Counted from the first letter of the stretch, positions 40,436 through 50,269 are shown. The stretch is 64,000 nt of DNA from JACPIA01 sp964655995 (GCA_964655995.1 CAZZPK010000004.1:7715-71714); one strand, 5' to 3'. The notes: generated from the sequence alone by a model not told the origin. A program made the numbers and translations.

Positions 40436-41830
40436 ATGCAGCGGACGTATATTAAAGATTTAAAGGGTAAAACCGGCGGGGAGGTTTTGATTAAGGCTTG
40501 GGTGGATATTAGGCGCGATCAGGGTAAGATGGTCTTTTTTGACTTCCGCGATATGAGCGGTAAGGTGCAGGGGGTGGTATTACCTGGTAGTCCGGCAATG
40601 GAGACAGCCAAGGAGGTGCGCTCCGAGTGGGTGCTGGCCATCACCGGCAAAGTCAATGCTCGACCGGAGAAAAACGTTAAAGCCGACGTTTTAAACGGCG
40701 ATATTGAATTAGAGATTACTAATATAGAAGTTTTAAACAAAGCGGAGACCCCACCGTTTGAGCTTAATGACAATACTTTTGGGATTAATGAGGAGGTACG
40801 ACTTAAATATCGCTATTTGGATTTACGGTCGGAGCGGATGCAAAAAAATATCCGCTTCCGTCACCAAGTAATCAAACATTTGCGCGACGAGCTTAATAAT
40901 CGCGGCTTTATTGAGGTAGAGACACCGATTTTAACCAAATCAACGCCCGAGGGCGCCCGCGACTATGTGGTACCGGCTCGTCTTTACCCCGGCAATTTTT
41001 ACGCTTTACCTCAAGCGCCACAGCAATATAAGCAACTTTTGATGGTGGGTGGAGTAGAGAAGTACTTCCAAATTGCGCGCTGTTTCCGCGATGAGGATAC
41101 GCGGGGCGATCGCCAGCCGGAGTTTACTCAGCTCGATATGGAACTCTCATTTGTCGACCGCGAGGATGTGATGCGCATCAATGAAGAACTCTTAATTTCC
41201 GTAGTTAAAACTTTAGCGCCGGAGAAAAAGATCCAAACTATCCCATTCCCTCGCCTTACTTACCAAGAGGCGATGGAGCAGTATGGTACCGACAGGCCCG
41301 ACTTACGAGAGGATAAAAATGATCCTAACTTACTGGCCTTTTGTTGGATCATCGACTTCCCATTTTTTGAAAAGACTGATCAAGGCAGTTGGACCTTTAC
41401 CCACAACCCCTTCTCCCGCGCTTTACCCGAGCACGAGGAGTGGTTAAAAAATAAAGAAAATATCGATAAAATTATTACCACTCAATACGACGTAGCCTTA
41501 AACGGCTTTGAGATCGGCGGCGGCAGTATCCGCAATCATAACCCGGAGCTCCTTAAAGCGGTGTTAGAGATTATCGGCTTTACGCCCGAGCAAATGGAGT
41601 CAAGCTTTGGCCATATGCTTAAGGCGTTTACGTTTGGCACGCCGCCTCATGGTGGCATTGCCTGGGGCTTGGATCGCTTTGTCGCTCTCCTCTTAAACGA
41701 GCCTAATATCCGCGAGGTGATCCCGTTTGCCAAAACCGGCGAGGGCAAAGACTTGATGATGGATTCTCCCGCCCCAATCTCCGAAACTCAATTAAAAGAG
41801 CTTAATATTAAATTAACTGATGCCAAATGA
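40436..41830 (+). CDS. aspS: Aspartyl-tRNA synthetase without GAD domain
   Basis: A 464-residue class II synthetase; usual bacterial forms have about 590. The N-terminal OB-fold (GEVLIKAWVDIRRDQGKMVF) and motifs 2 and 3 (FRDEDTRGDRQPEFTQLDME, HGGIAWGLDRFVALL) are present. After YGTDRPDLR (about residue 282) the chain goes almost directly to FCWIIDFPFFE, so the bacterial GAD insertion of about 120 residues is missing. TATAAA (40421-40426, with an upstream TGT) ends 9 nt before the ATG. Its 3' end overlaps scpA by 11 nt. Confidence 0.96.
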   Translation: MQRTYIKDLKGKTGGEVLIKAWVDIRRDQGKMVFFDFRDMSGKVQGVVLPGSPAMETAKEVRSEWVLAITGKVNARPEKNVKADVLNGDIELEITNIEVLNKAETPPFELNDNTFGINEEVRLKYRYLDLRSERMQKNIRFRHQVIKHLRDELNNRGFIEVETPILTKSTPEGARDYVVPARLYPGNFYALPQAPQQYKQLLMVGGVEKYFQIARCFRDEDTRGDRQPEFTQLDMELSFVDREDVMRINEELLISVVKTLAPEKKIQTIPFPRLTYQEAMEQYGTDRPDLREDKNDPNLLAFCWIIDFPFFEKTDQGSWTFTHNPFSRALPEHEEWLKNKENIDKIITTQYDVALNGFEIGGGSIRNHNPELLKAVLEIIGFTPEQMESSFGHMLKAFTFGTPPHGGIAWGLDRFVALLLNEPNIREVIPFAKTGEGKDLMMDSPAPISETQLKELNIKLTDAK

Positions 41831-42551
41831 GTTTAAGGTTAAAGCGGGGGAGTTTGAGGGGCCGCTGGAGCTCCTGCTTGATTTAGTGGAGAAGAAAAAA
41901 TTGCATATTAGTCAGGTGTCGCTGGCCCAAGTGGCCGACGATTACGTCGCGCATTTAAAATCAGATACTAAAATCCCAATGGGCGATATGGCTAATTTTA
42001 TTTTAGTCGCCTCGACATTAATGTTTATTAAATCGCTCTCGCTCCTGCCTACCTTGTCGCTCTCGGAGGAGGAAAAGGGCGACATCGCCGACTTGGAGCG
42101 CCGCCTAAAACTTTACGAGCAAATGCGCCAGCTCTCGGCCGGCATTAAAGAGCGCTTTGGCGCCACCTCGGCTTATACTCAACAAATTGCCCCCGCCCGC
42201 GAAGTGATTTTTGCCCCCAGTCGCGAGCTCAGCGTTGCCAATTTGCTCGCTACCGCTAAGAGTCTCATTGCCGCTTTGCCCAAGCCCGAGTCCCTGCCGC
42301 AAGTGGTGGTTAAAAAAATTATCAGTTTGGAAGAGGCGATTGCCGATTTAACCGAGCGCGTCAGCCAAGCGCTAAAATTAAAATTCAGCGATTATGCCGC
42401 CACCAAAGGAGACCGGGTCAACATTATTGTAAGTTTTTTAGGAATGCTTGAGTTGGTCAAACAAGGGGTCGTGGACGTGCGCCAGGAACTCAACTTTGCC
42501 GAGATCGAGCTTGAGCCGAGAGCAGCCGGCGTGCCTCGCTACGATCTTTAA
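41820..42551 (+). CDS. scpA: Segregation and condensation protein A
   Basis: A 243-residue kleisin of the bacterial SMC condensin. The N-terminal FEGPLELLLDLVEKKKLHIS and the C-terminal winged-helix (VSFLGMLELVKQGVVDVRQE) bind the SMC head and neck. It overlaps aspS by 11 nt and is followed by scpB. Confidence 0.95.
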   Translation: MPNEFKVKAGEFEGPLELLLDLVEKKKLHISQVSLAQVADDYVAHLKSDTKIPMGDMANFILVASTLMFIKSLSLLPTLSLSEEEKGDIADLERRLKLYEQMRQLSAGIKERFGATSAYTQQIAPAREVIFAPSRELSVANLLATAKSLIAALPKPESLPQVVVKKIISLEEAIADLTERVSQALKLKFSDYAATKGDRVNIIVSFLGMLELVKQGVVDVRQELNFAEIELEPRAAGVPRYDL

Positions 42552-42574
42552 AACAATTTTGCTATACTGTCCAT

Positions 42575-43102
42575 ATGCCGCTTACCGCTTTAATCGAGGC
42601 CCTTTTATTTTGGCGCGCCGAGCCCTGGAGCATAAAGGAGCTGGCCCAGGCCACCAACACTACGTCTCAGGCCGTTGACGATGCTCTAAAAGCTTTAGAC
42701 GAGGCCTTGGCGGGCCGTGGCCTCGTCTTAACTCGCAAGGGGGAGGAGGTACAGCTGGCCACCGCTCCCGGGGCCAGCGAGCTTATTAGCGCCCTGGCCA
42801 AGGAGGAATTGAGTCGAGACTTAGGCAAGGCCGGCCTCGAGACCCTGACCATCGTTTTATACAAAGGTCCGATTTCTCGGCCCGATATCGACTATATCCG
42901 CGGCGTTAACTCCAGTTTTACCTTGCGCCACCTCTTGGTCCGCGGTTTGGTCGAGCGCATCCCTAACCCTCAAGATGCCCGCACTTTTTTATATCAACCG
43001 ACCTTCGACACCTTGCATCATTTGGGCCTCGCCAAATTGGAGGACTTGCCGCAATATCAAGAGATTAAAAATAATTTAGCCGCCCCGGAACCTAATTCAT
43101 GA
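42575..43102 (+). CDS. scpB: Segregation and condensation protein B
   Basis: A 175-residue double winged-helix partner of ScpA. ALIEALLFWRAEPWSIKELA and the VLYKGPISRPDIDYIRGVNS segment are typical. An extended -10 (TGC-TATACT, 42563-42568) lies six nt before the ATG. The stop overlaps the next start (ATGA). Confidence 0.94.
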   Translation: MPLTALIEALLFWRAEPWSIKELAQATNTTSQAVDDALKALDEALAGRGLVLTRKGEEVQLATAPGASELISALAKEELSRDLGKAGLETLTIVLYKGPISRPDIDYIRGVNSSFTLRHLLVRGLVERIPNPQDARTFLYQPTFDTLHHLGLAKLEDLPQYQEIKNNLAAPEPNS

Positions 43103-44019
43103 AGTTGCCGTCCTTTTCTGCCAATCAGCTCCGCTTAATTTTGATCGGGGGCATAGTCCTGGCGCTCTTTGGTTTGATCCTCTTATATTTGGCCGGTTAT
43201 CGGGCGGAGCGCCAGGCACCCGAAACGCCGCCTATTGTCGCCCCCAATCCTTTTGACTCAGTTTATCTTGAGGCCCGCGCCGCCGCTGTTTACGACTTGG
43301 AGACCGGGCAAATGATTTACGAGCTTAATGCCCAGACGCCGTTCCCTTTAGCCTCGATTACCAAAATAATGACGGCGCTGGTCGCGAGCCACCAATTGGC
43401 CGGGGATAGTCCAATAGCGGTTACTCCGGCGGCGATTGCCGAGCTGGGGGACAGCGGTTTTTTGCCGGGCGAGCGCTGGAGTTTAAAAAATCTGCTTGAT
43501 TTTACTTTGATTACCTCGTCCAATGACGGCGCTCGGGCGCTGGCTCTGGCCAGCGAGGAGACTACCGGCGAATCTTTTGTCTCGGCGATGAATTTAACCG
43601 CCGGCCGCCTCGGCTTGGCAACTATGAGCTTTGCCAATCCAACCGGTCTTGATGTAGCTCCCGGCCAAGCCGGCGCTTACGGCTCGGCGGCCGACGTGGC
43701 CAAACTCCTGGCCCATATCATTGTTGAACGCCCCGAAATTGTTTTGAGTACTCGTTTGCCGAGCGCAAGCATCGCCTCGGCGGCAACCTCGCATTTGGCG
43801 ATCAACACCAACAAAGCGGCCGGCTTATTGCCGGGCTTGATCGCCTCCAAGACCGGTTTTACCGATTTGGCCGACGGCAATTTGGCGGTGGTGATCGACC
43901 GCGGCTTGCGTCAGCCGGTCGCCATCGTCGTACTCTCCTCAAGCCAAGAGGGCCGCTTTAACGATGTGTTAAAGCTTACTCGCGCCACCATTGCCTATTT
44001 TGCAGAGCCGTCCCGTTGA
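43099..44019 (+). CDS. D-alanyl-D-alanine carboxypeptidase (S11)
   Basis: A 306-residue penicillin-binding protein that trims peptidoglycan side chains outside the membrane. An N-terminal membrane anchor (about residues 13-32) is followed by SxxK in LASITKIM (about 86), SxN in TSSNDGA (about 140) and KTG in ASKTGFT (about 251). No C-terminal amphipathic anchor is obvious. It overlaps scpB by four bases. Confidence 0.92.
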   Translation: MKLPSFSANQLRLILIGGIVLALFGLILLYLAGYRAERQAPETPPIVAPNPFDSVYLEARAAAVYDLETGQMIYELNAQTPFPLASITKIMTALVASHQLAGDSPIAVTPAAIAELGDSGFLPGERWSLKNLLDFTLITSSNDGARALALASEETTGESFVSAMNLTAGRLGLATMSFANPTGLDVAPGQAGAYGSAADVAKLLAHIIVERPEIVLSTRLPSASIASAATSHLAINTNKAAGLLPGLIASKTGFTDLADGNLAVVIDRGLRQPVAIVVLSSSQEGRFNDVLKLTRATIAYFAEPSR

Positions 44020-44033
44020 TTTATAATACCCTT

Positions 44034-45089
44034 ATGTTGCTTAGCGTTTTTAAAGTTCTAGCCCCCACCGCTTTGGCCTTTTTTATCGGCATTGCTCTGG
44101 CGCCGCTGCTTGCGCACTATCTTTACAAATACAAATTATGGAAAAAGCGCGCCGGTAAAATCGCTCCCGACGGCCGCGACACTCCGATTTTTAACGAGCT
44201 CCATAAAGACAAGGAGGTGGGGACGCCGCGGATGGGCGGCGTGATTATTTGGGCCAGCACCTTAGTAACCGTTTTTTTATTTTGGCTCCTCGATGTTTTT
44301 GTCCCCGGCGATTTAACAGCTAAATTGGATTTTTTGAGCCGCGAGCAGACTTGGCTGCCGATTTTTACTTTAATCGTCGGTTCGCTGGTCGGTTTGATTG
44401 ACGACTTATACCAAGTTTTAGGCAAGGGTGCCGGCAACGGTGGGCTGGCTTTCCGCAAACGCTTGGCTGTCGTCATTTTACTGGGACTGGCCGGCGGTTG
44501 GTGGTTTAACGCCAAATTGGGCGTAGTCAGTATTTTTATCCCTTTAGTCGGGCCGGTAATGATCGGCTGGTGGCTCGTGCCGCTTTTTATCTTGGTGATG
44601 GTTGCTCTATTTTCGAGCGGCGTCATTGACGGCCTAGACGGCTTGTCCGGCGGCATTATGGCGATTATTTTTGCCGCTTACGCTGCGATTTCCTTTTTTA
44701 ACAATCAAATCGATTTGGCCGCTTTGTGCGGCGTGATTGCCGGCGGCACCTTGGCCTTTTTATGGTTTAATATCCCGCCGGCGCGCTTTTACATGTCGGA
44801 GACGGGCATTTTGGGACTAACGACCACTTTAACAGTAGTCGCCTTTTTGACCGACTCGGTTTTATTTTTGCCGATTATCGCCTTACCGCTAGTTGCCACC
44901 TCGCTCTCAGTGATAATCCAGCTCGCCTCCAAAAAACTGCGTGGCGGCAAAAAAGTTTTTTTAGTGGCGCCACTGCACCATCACTTTGAGGCCATCGGCT
45001 GGCCGGCCACCAAAGTGGTGATGCGCTATTGGATTATCGGCGTGATTGCGGCGATTATTGGCATGATCTTGGTACTTCTCCGTGTTTAA
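44034..45089 (+). CDS. mraY: Phospho-N-acetylmuramoyl-pentapeptide transferase
   Basis: A 351-residue integral membrane enzyme that makes lipid I from UDP-MurNAc-pentapeptide. It has about ten membrane helices, the GTPRMGG segment (about residue 66), acidic LVGLIDDLYQ and GVIDGLDGLSGG loops, and the HHHFEAIGW active-site motif. The start is the ATG at 44034, six nt after TATAAT (44022-44027). The in-frame TTG at 44016 lies upstream of that box and is rejected. Confidence 0.95.
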   Translation: MLLSVFKVLAPTALAFFIGIALAPLLAHYLYKYKLWKKRAGKIAPDGRDTPIFNELHKDKEVGTPRMGGVIIWASTLVTVFLFWLLDVFVPGDLTAKLDFLSREQTWLPIFTLIVGSLVGLIDDLYQVLGKGAGNGGLAFRKRLAVVILLGLAGGWWFNAKLGVVSIFIPLVGPVMIGWWLVPLFILVMVALFSSGVIDGLDGLSGGIMAIIFAAYAAISFFNNQIDLAALCGVIAGGTLAFLWFNIPPARFYMSETGILGLTTTLTVVAFLTDSVLFLPIIALPLVATSLSVIIQLASKKLRGGKKVFLVAPLHHHFEAIGWPATKVVMRYWIIGVIAAIIGMILVLLRV

Positions 45090-45092
45090 GAT

Positions 45093-46184
45093 ATGAGGCT
45101 GCCTAAACCCGACCGCTTTTTGTGGATTTTGCTTCTGGTGCTTATTGTCGCCGGCTTTTTTATTTTTGCCTCGGCCTCATTGGGCCTAGTTGGACGCGGC
45201 GGTCAAGCCAGTTTTTATTATGTCGCCCTAAAGCAAGCTTTGATCTTGGTGGCGGGAGTAGTCGGAATGATCATCTTGTCCAATATTCCATACAAATGGT
45301 GGCGCAAATATGCCATCTATCTGGCTTTGGTCGCTTTGGGAGTCACCGCCTTGGTCTTTATCGATCAAATCGGCTTTACCTCGGGCGGCGCCAGGCGTTG
45401 GATTAAATTGGGCTCGCTCACGTTTCAGCCGGCCGAGTTTTTAAAAATCGGCGTCATTATGTATGTGGCGGCTTGGCTAGCCGCGGCCAAAGAGGAGATT
45501 GGCACTTGGCTGGGCGGCTTTTTCCCATTTTTGGCGATTTTGGCCGTGCCGGCCGTAGTGCTGTATCTCCAGCCTAATAACAGCAGTATCATCATTATCA
45601 CCGTTGCCGCTTTTGCGATGTATTGGGTAGCCGGCGCGCCCTGGAGACAGATTATCGCTTTTGCCTTGATCGGCGTTATAGGCCTGGGCTTGATTGCCGC
45701 TACCAGACCTTATGTCCGAGAGCGCATCCACACCTTTTTTGACACCAACCGCGACGTCCAGGGCACCTCGTGGCAAATCAACCAGTCATTGATCGCTATC
45801 GGCTCCGGTCACTTAACCGGCCGAGGATTCGGCCAAAGCGTCCAGAAGTTCAATTATTTGCCGGAGCCGATGGGCGACTCGATTTACGCCGTCGCCGCCG
45901 AGGAGTTTGGTTTTGTGGGCGGGACAACGATTATTGTCTTGTTTTTACTGCTGGCGCTGTGGGGCTTAAAAATCGCGTCGCGGGTTAATGACAACTTTGG
46001 TAGACTGCTGGCCGTCGGTATTGTTATACTGATAATTAGCCAATCGTTTATTAATATCGGCGCGATGCTGGGTTTGGCGCCACTAACCGGTGTGCCGCTA
46101 CTGTTTATGAGCCACGGCGGCAGCGCCCTGTTGGCGGCCCTCTTCCAAGCGGGGATCTTGCTCAATATCTCGCGCTATCAATAA
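45093..46184 (+). CDS. ftsW: Septal peptidoglycan polymerase FtsW
   Basis: A 363-residue SEDS-family glycosyltransferase with about ten membrane helices. The conserved GARRWIKLGSLTFQPAEFLK and GRGFGQSVQKFNYLPEPMGD segments are present. Its position between mraY and murG supports a role in division rather than elongation. It is 3 nt after mraY. Confidence 0.94.
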   Translation: MRLPKPDRFLWILLLVLIVAGFFIFASASLGLVGRGGQASFYYVALKQALILVAGVVGMIILSNIPYKWWRKYAIYLALVALGVTALVFIDQIGFTSGGARRWIKLGSLTFQPAEFLKIGVIMYVAAWLAAAKEEIGTWLGGFFPFLAILAVPAVVLYLQPNNSSIIIITVAAFAMYWVAGAPWRQIIAFALIGVIGLGLIAATRPYVRERIHTFFDTNRDVQGTSWQINQSLIAIGSGHLTGRGFGQSVQKFNYLPEPMGDSIYAVAAEEFGFVGGTTIIVLFLLLALWGLKIASRVNDNFGRLLAVGIVILIISQSFINIGAMLGLAPLTGVPLLFMSHGGSALLAALFQAGILLNISRYQ

Positions 46185-46190
46185 AATTTT

Positions 46191-47315
46191 ATGAAGATTG
46201 TTTTAACCGGCGGCGGCACGGGCGGCCACTTTTACCCCTTGATTGCCGTGGCCCAAGCGCTGCACCAAGAGGCCGAGAGGCAAAAGCTTGTTGATGTCGC
46301 CATTTGGTATTTTGCCCCCGAGCCTTATAATCCGCGCGCGCTGTTTGAGGAGCGGATCACTTTTGTGCCAATCAAGGCCGGCAAACTGCGGCGTTATTTT
46401 TCTTTCCGTAATTTTACAGATATGTTTAAGACATTGTGGGGGATGGGGCAGGCTCTGCGCTCCCTGTATTTTATTTTTCCCGACGTGGTGTTTAGTAAAG
46501 GCGGTTACGCCAGCGTCCCCACCTTGTGGGCGGCGCGCCTACTTGGCATACCAGTGGTCATTCATGAGTCGGACTCCAAGCCAGGGCGCGCCAACTTATG
46601 GGCCGGCAAATTTGCGGTTCGAGTCGCTGTCTCATACCCCGAGGCCGCCGCTTATTTTAAACCCGACAAGGTGGCCATTACCGGCAACCCGCTCCGCGCC
46701 GAAATTATGAACCCGATCACTCACGGCGCCCACGAATTTTTAAAACTTGACCCAAAAATGCCGGTGATCTTAGTCCTGGGCGGCTCCCAAGGAGCCGCCC
46801 GCCTCAACGACGTCTTTTTGGATTTGGCCACCGAGCTGATCGAGTCGTATCAAGTGATTCACCAGGTAGGCAAAGCCAATGTTGATGAGATCAACAAGCG
46901 CTTGTCGTATCTTTTGGCCGACAATCCTCACCGCGACCGTTACAAAGTATTTGATTATTTAAATGAGACCGCTCTGCGGATGTCGGCCGGAGTGGCCACC
47001 TTGGTCGTCTCTCGGGCCGGCTCGGCGATTTTTGAATTTGCGACCTGGGGGATACCGGCGATTTTGATCCCGATCCCGGAGGACATCAGCCACGATCAGC
47101 GCTCCAACGCCTTTATGTACGCCCGGAGCGGCGCTGCGGCCGTGATCGAGGAAAATAATTTAACCAAGTCGATTCTCCGTTCCGAGATCGGCCGGATTAT
47201 CGACGATCGCGCCATCCACTCTAAAATGAGCGAAGCGGCCAAATCTTTTGCCAAGCCGGAAGCGGCAGAGAGCATTGCCCGAGCCTTAATCGACTTAGCC
47301 AAAAGCCATGAGTAA
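46191..47315 (+). CDS. murG: Lipid II synthase MurG
   Basis: A 374-residue GT-B glycosyltransferase that adds GlcNAc to lipid I at the inner membrane face. The N-terminal GGGTGGHFYPL loop (residues 7-17), KGGYASVPTLWAAR, VLGGSQGAARLND and LVVSRAGSAIFEFATWGIPA are present. Its end overlaps gltX by 8 bases. Confidence 0.95.
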   Translation: MKIVLTGGGTGGHFYPLIAVAQALHQEAERQKLVDVAIWYFAPEPYNPRALFEERITFVPIKAGKLRRYFSFRNFTDMFKTLWGMGQALRSLYFIFPDVVFSKGGYASVPTLWAARLLGIPVVIHESDSKPGRANLWAGKFAVRVAVSYPEAAAYFKPDKVAITGNPLRAEIMNPITHGAHEFLKLDPKMPVILVLGGSQGAARLNDVFLDLATELIESYQVIHQVGKANVDEINKRLSYLLADNPHRDRYKVFDYLNETALRMSAGVATLVVSRAGSAIFEFATWGIPAILIPIPEDISHDQRSNAFMYARSGAAAVIEENNLTKSILRSEIGRIIDDRAIHSKMSEAAKSFAKPEAAESIARALIDLAKSHE

Positions 47316-48612
47316 ACCCGCATCTGCCCAAGTAATCACCCGCTTTGCCCCGAGTCCCACTGGACTATTGCATTTAGGCAATTACCGAACGGCCTTATTT
47401 AATTATTTGTTTGCGCGCCAAGCCAAAGGACGCTTTCTCCTCCGGGTGGAAGATACCGACCGCGAGCGCTCTCAAAAAGAATACGAGGATAATATTTTTG
47501 AAAGTTTGACTTGGCTTGGTCTTGATTACGATGAAAAATCCAGACAATCGGAACGCGCGCCCCGCCACACTTTTTATCTCCAAAAATTAATTGCCGACGG
47601 CCACGCTTATCGCTCCCAAGAGACGGCGGGGGAACGCGGCGAGGTAATCCGTTTTAAAAATCCCAATCAAGTGGTCACTTTTACCGATTTGATCAGAGGG
47701 GAAGTAACTTTTGACACTACCGACTTGGGCGATTTTGTGATCGCCAAAAGCGAGACGGAGCCCCTTTTTCACCTAGCAGTGGTGGTTGACGATTTTGAGT
47801 CCGGCGTCACTCATGTGATCCGCGGCGAGGATCACATCTCCAATACCCCGCGCCATATCCTGCTCCAGCGGGCCATTGGCGCCCCTACGCCCATTTATGC
47901 CCACTTGCCGCTGGTCCTGGCGCCGGATCGCAGCAAACTCTCCAAGCGCCACGGCGCCCTGCCGATAACTGAGTACCGCGATGGCGGTTATTTGCCGGAA
48001 GCCATTATTAATTTTATGGCTCTGTTGGGCTGGTCGCCCCAACATGGGGAGGGGACTAATCAAGAGCTTTTCAGCCTGACGGAATTAATCGAGCGCTTTG
48101 ATCTCTCGGCGGTGGGGAAGAGCGGCGCCATTTTTAACATCGATAAACTAAATTGGCTTAATAAGGAGTATTTGGCGCGCCTCGGGTCGGAGGAAAAAGT
48201 AAATTATGTCGCCAAAGCCCTGCCGGACTTGGATCAGGCCATGGTGGCAAAAATCACGCCGCTTATTTTGGATCGGGCCAGCAATTACGAGGAGATAAAA
48301 AAAATGAATCAAGCAGGGGAGTTGGCTTACTTTTTTACCGCCCCTCGACCGACCAAAGAACTGCTTAAAAACACGGCTCATTTGCCCAAAGCGATAGAGT
48401 TATTGAATACCGTGCCGGAAGCCGATTGGACGGCAGAGAATATCAAAAATAGCGTTTGGGATTACGCGACAAAAATCAGTCGAGCCGAAGTGCTTTGGCC
48501 CATGCGCGTGGCCCTCTCCGGTCTCCCTAAATCAGCCGACCCTTTTACCATTGCCGCCATCCTCGGCAAAGAGGAAACTGTGGCTCGTCTGACTTATGCC
48601 CAAAATTTGTAA
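47308..48612 (+). CDS. gltX: Glutamyl-tRNA synthetase
   Basis: A 434-residue class I synthetase; E. coli has 471. The HIGH motif is in FAPSPTGLLHLGNYRTALFN and the KMSKS motif is KLSKRHG (about residue 214). Whether it also charges tRNA-Gln cannot be told from the sequence. It overlaps murG at its start and the M23 peptidase gene at its end. Confidence 0.96.
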   Translation: MSKPASAQVITRFAPSPTGLLHLGNYRTALFNYLFARQAKGRFLLRVEDTDRERSQKEYEDNIFESLTWLGLDYDEKSRQSERAPRHTFYLQKLIADGHAYRSQETAGERGEVIRFKNPNQVVTFTDLIRGEVTFDTTDLGDFVIAKSETEPLFHLAVVVDDFESGVTHVIRGEDHISNTPRHILLQRAIGAPTPIYAHLPLVLAPDRSKLSKRHGALPITEYRDGGYLPEAIINFMALLGWSPQHGEGTNQELFSLTELIERFDLSAVGKSGAIFNIDKLNWLNKEYLARLGSEEKVNYVAKALPDLDQAMVAKITPLILDRASNYEEIKKMNQAGELAYFFTAPRPTKELLKNTAHLPKAIELLNTVPEADWTAENIKNSVWDYATKISRAEVLWPMRVALSGLPKSADPFTIAAILGKEETVARLTYAQNL

Positions 48613-49870
48613 TGGATTGATTATTGTCGGTTTACTGTTAACCATGGGAGCGGGAGCGGCTTGGGCGCAAACGGAAGCCGAGCTTACCAGAACAATCGAT
48701 ACTAAACAGGCCGAGATCAAAAAACTGGAGCAGGAGATCAAGGCGGTGCAGTCCAATATCACCGAGACCCAAAAAAAGGCGAACACGCTCCAAAACGACA
48801 TTAAAGAAATCGATTTGACCCGCGACAAGTTGGCTAAAGATATCGCCCTGACCCAAAAAAAGATCGAAGCCTCCCGCCTGGTCTTGCAACGGCTCCGCCT
48901 CGATATTGCCGACACGACCAGCGATTTGACTCGAATTAAGGAGGCAACGAGAATTTCCTTGCGTCAAGTTCAAAATTTGGACGTCTTAACTCCGCTGGCT
49001 TTTGCTCTAAAGGGAGAGAGCTGGTCGCAAATTTGGACCGATATGGCCCATTTAAGCCGTCTCTCTCGCCGATTGGTCGATTACAGCCGGACAATTACCG
49101 CCTATAAAATCGATCTGGAAAACAAAGAAGATGCCACCAAAAAAGAGATGGCACGTTTAGCCGAGCTCAATGCCCAATTGGCCGATCAAAAAATCTTGGC
49201 CGACTCGGCCAAAAAAGCCAAAGACTCGCTTTTGGCCAGCACCAAAAATCAAGAGAGTGTTTACCGGGCGCTACTGGCCGACCGTCTGGCCAAAAAACAG
49301 CAGGTGGAAAGCGAGATCGCCCAGGCCGAGGCCGCTTTGCGGACGATTATCGATCCTTCATCAATCCCTAAAACCGGCCGGGGCATTTTGGCCTGGCCGG
49401 TATCGCCGGTAATAATTACTCAATATTTTGGCAATACCGCTTTTGCCTCCCAAAATCCCCAAGTTTACAGCGGTAGAGGACATAATGGCATTGATTTTGG
49501 CATCCCTATCGGCACCCCGATCAAAGCGGCCGCCGAGGGAGTGGTGTTGGGAACTGGCGACACTGATTTAACCTGCCCGGGCGCCTCCTATGGCCGCTGG
49601 GTGCTGGTTAAACACAATAACGGGCTTACCACTCTTTATGCCCATCTGTCGCTCATTAAGGCAGGTGAGGGACAACGGGTGGGGCGAGGCGAGCTCTTGG
49701 GCTATAGCGGCAATACCGGCTACTCCACCGGGCCGCATCTCCATTTCTCCCTCTTTGCCAGCCAAGGCGTCCAAATCGGCTCCCTAAAAAGCAAGGTCCC
49801 GGGCTGCGGCACTTACCGTTTGCCTTTGGCCTCCTACAATAGCTACCTTAATCCACTATCTTATTTGTAA
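48596..49870 (+). CDS. M23 peptidase with coiled coil (EnvC-like)
   Basis: A 424-residue exported protein. A signal peptide ends near AWAQ (residue 25). Two long coiled-coil segments occupy about residues 26-240. The C-terminal LytM/M23 domain has HNGIDFG (about residue 296) and GPHLHFSL (about 380), with a YAHLS motif between, so zinc ligands are intact and it should cleave peptidoglycan cross-links. The coiled-coil plus M23 layout is that of EnvC, a regulator of cell separation. It overlaps gltX by 17 bases. Confidence 0.92.
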   Translation: MPKICNGLIIVGLLLTMGAGAAWAQTEAELTRTIDTKQAEIKKLEQEIKAVQSNITETQKKANTLQNDIKEIDLTRDKLAKDIALTQKKIEASRLVLQRLRLDIADTTSDLTRIKEATRISLRQVQNLDVLTPLAFALKGESWSQIWTDMAHLSRLSRRLVDYSRTITAYKIDLENKEDATKKEMARLAELNAQLADQKILADSAKKAKDSLLASTKNQESVYRALLADRLAKKQQVESEIAQAEAALRTIIDPSSIPKTGRGILAWPVSPVIITQYFGNTAFASQNPQVYSGRGHNGIDFGIPIGTPIKAAAEGVVLGTGDTDLTCPGASYGRWVLVKHNNGLTTLYAHLSLIKAGEGQRVGRGELLGYSGNTGYSTGPHLHFSLFASQGVQIGSLKSKVPGCGTYRLPLASYNSYLNPLSYL

Positions 49871-49903
49871 CCGCCGGGGCCGGTAAGTTATAATTAAGAC
49901 AGT

Positions 49904-50200
49904 ATGAGCCGACGCGGCTTTATTAAATGGATTATCGTCATTTTAATCGGCGTATTTATTTTGACTTTATTGCGGGTGGATATCCGCGCCATCGTCAACT
50001 CCGACATCGGCCAATCCAACTTTAATTATTTGCGCGAATTGGTTACCAGCGCCTGGGAATGGCTGGTCTGGTTTTGGGGAGAGTACCTCTCAGAGCCGTT
50101 TTGGGCCATTGTCGAGGCGCTCCAACTCCGAGAATTATGGGAGGCCTTCAAAGACGGTATTGCCCGCGGCATGCCCGATATCGGGGGTATTGGCAATTAA
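49904..50200 (+). CDS. Small membrane protein of unknown function
   Basis: A 98-residue protein with one N-terminal membrane helix (about residues 8-25) and a Trp-rich second amphipathic segment (SAWEWLVWFWGEYLSEPFWA). TTGTAA (overlapping the stop of the peptidase gene), 18 bp and TATAAT (49889-49894) form a promoter; TATAAT ends 9 nt before the ATG. A strong terminator follows. Confidence 0.65.
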   Translation: MSRRGFIKWIIVILIGVFILTLLRVDIRAIVNSDIGQSNFNYLRELVTSAWEWLVWFWGEYLSEPFWAIVEALQLRELWEAFKDGIARGMPDIGGIGN

Positions 50201-50232
50201 CAAAATATGGCTCAACAGAGCCATATTTTGTT
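50199..50232 (+). terminator. Rho-independent terminator
   Basis: A perfect 15-bp stem (AACAAAATATGGCTC with GAGCCATATTTTGTT) with loop AACA, followed by AATTTTGATT. It begins at the stop codon of the small membrane protein gene. Confidence 0.85.
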
Positions 50233-50240
50233 AATTTTGA

Positions 50241-50269
50241 TTGACTTTTAGACCCCATTATGCTAAGCT
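50241..50269 (+). promoter_or_regulatory. Promoter of the transglycosylase gene
   Basis: TTGACT (50241-50246), 17 bp, TAAGCT (50264-50269). Transcription should start near 50276, the first base of a 10-bp stem (AGTATCAAGT with ACTTGATACT, 50276-50310). A second perfect 12-bp hairpin (AAAGACTAAGGT with ACCTTAGTCTTT, loop AAT) spans 50337-50363. Confidence 0.65.
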
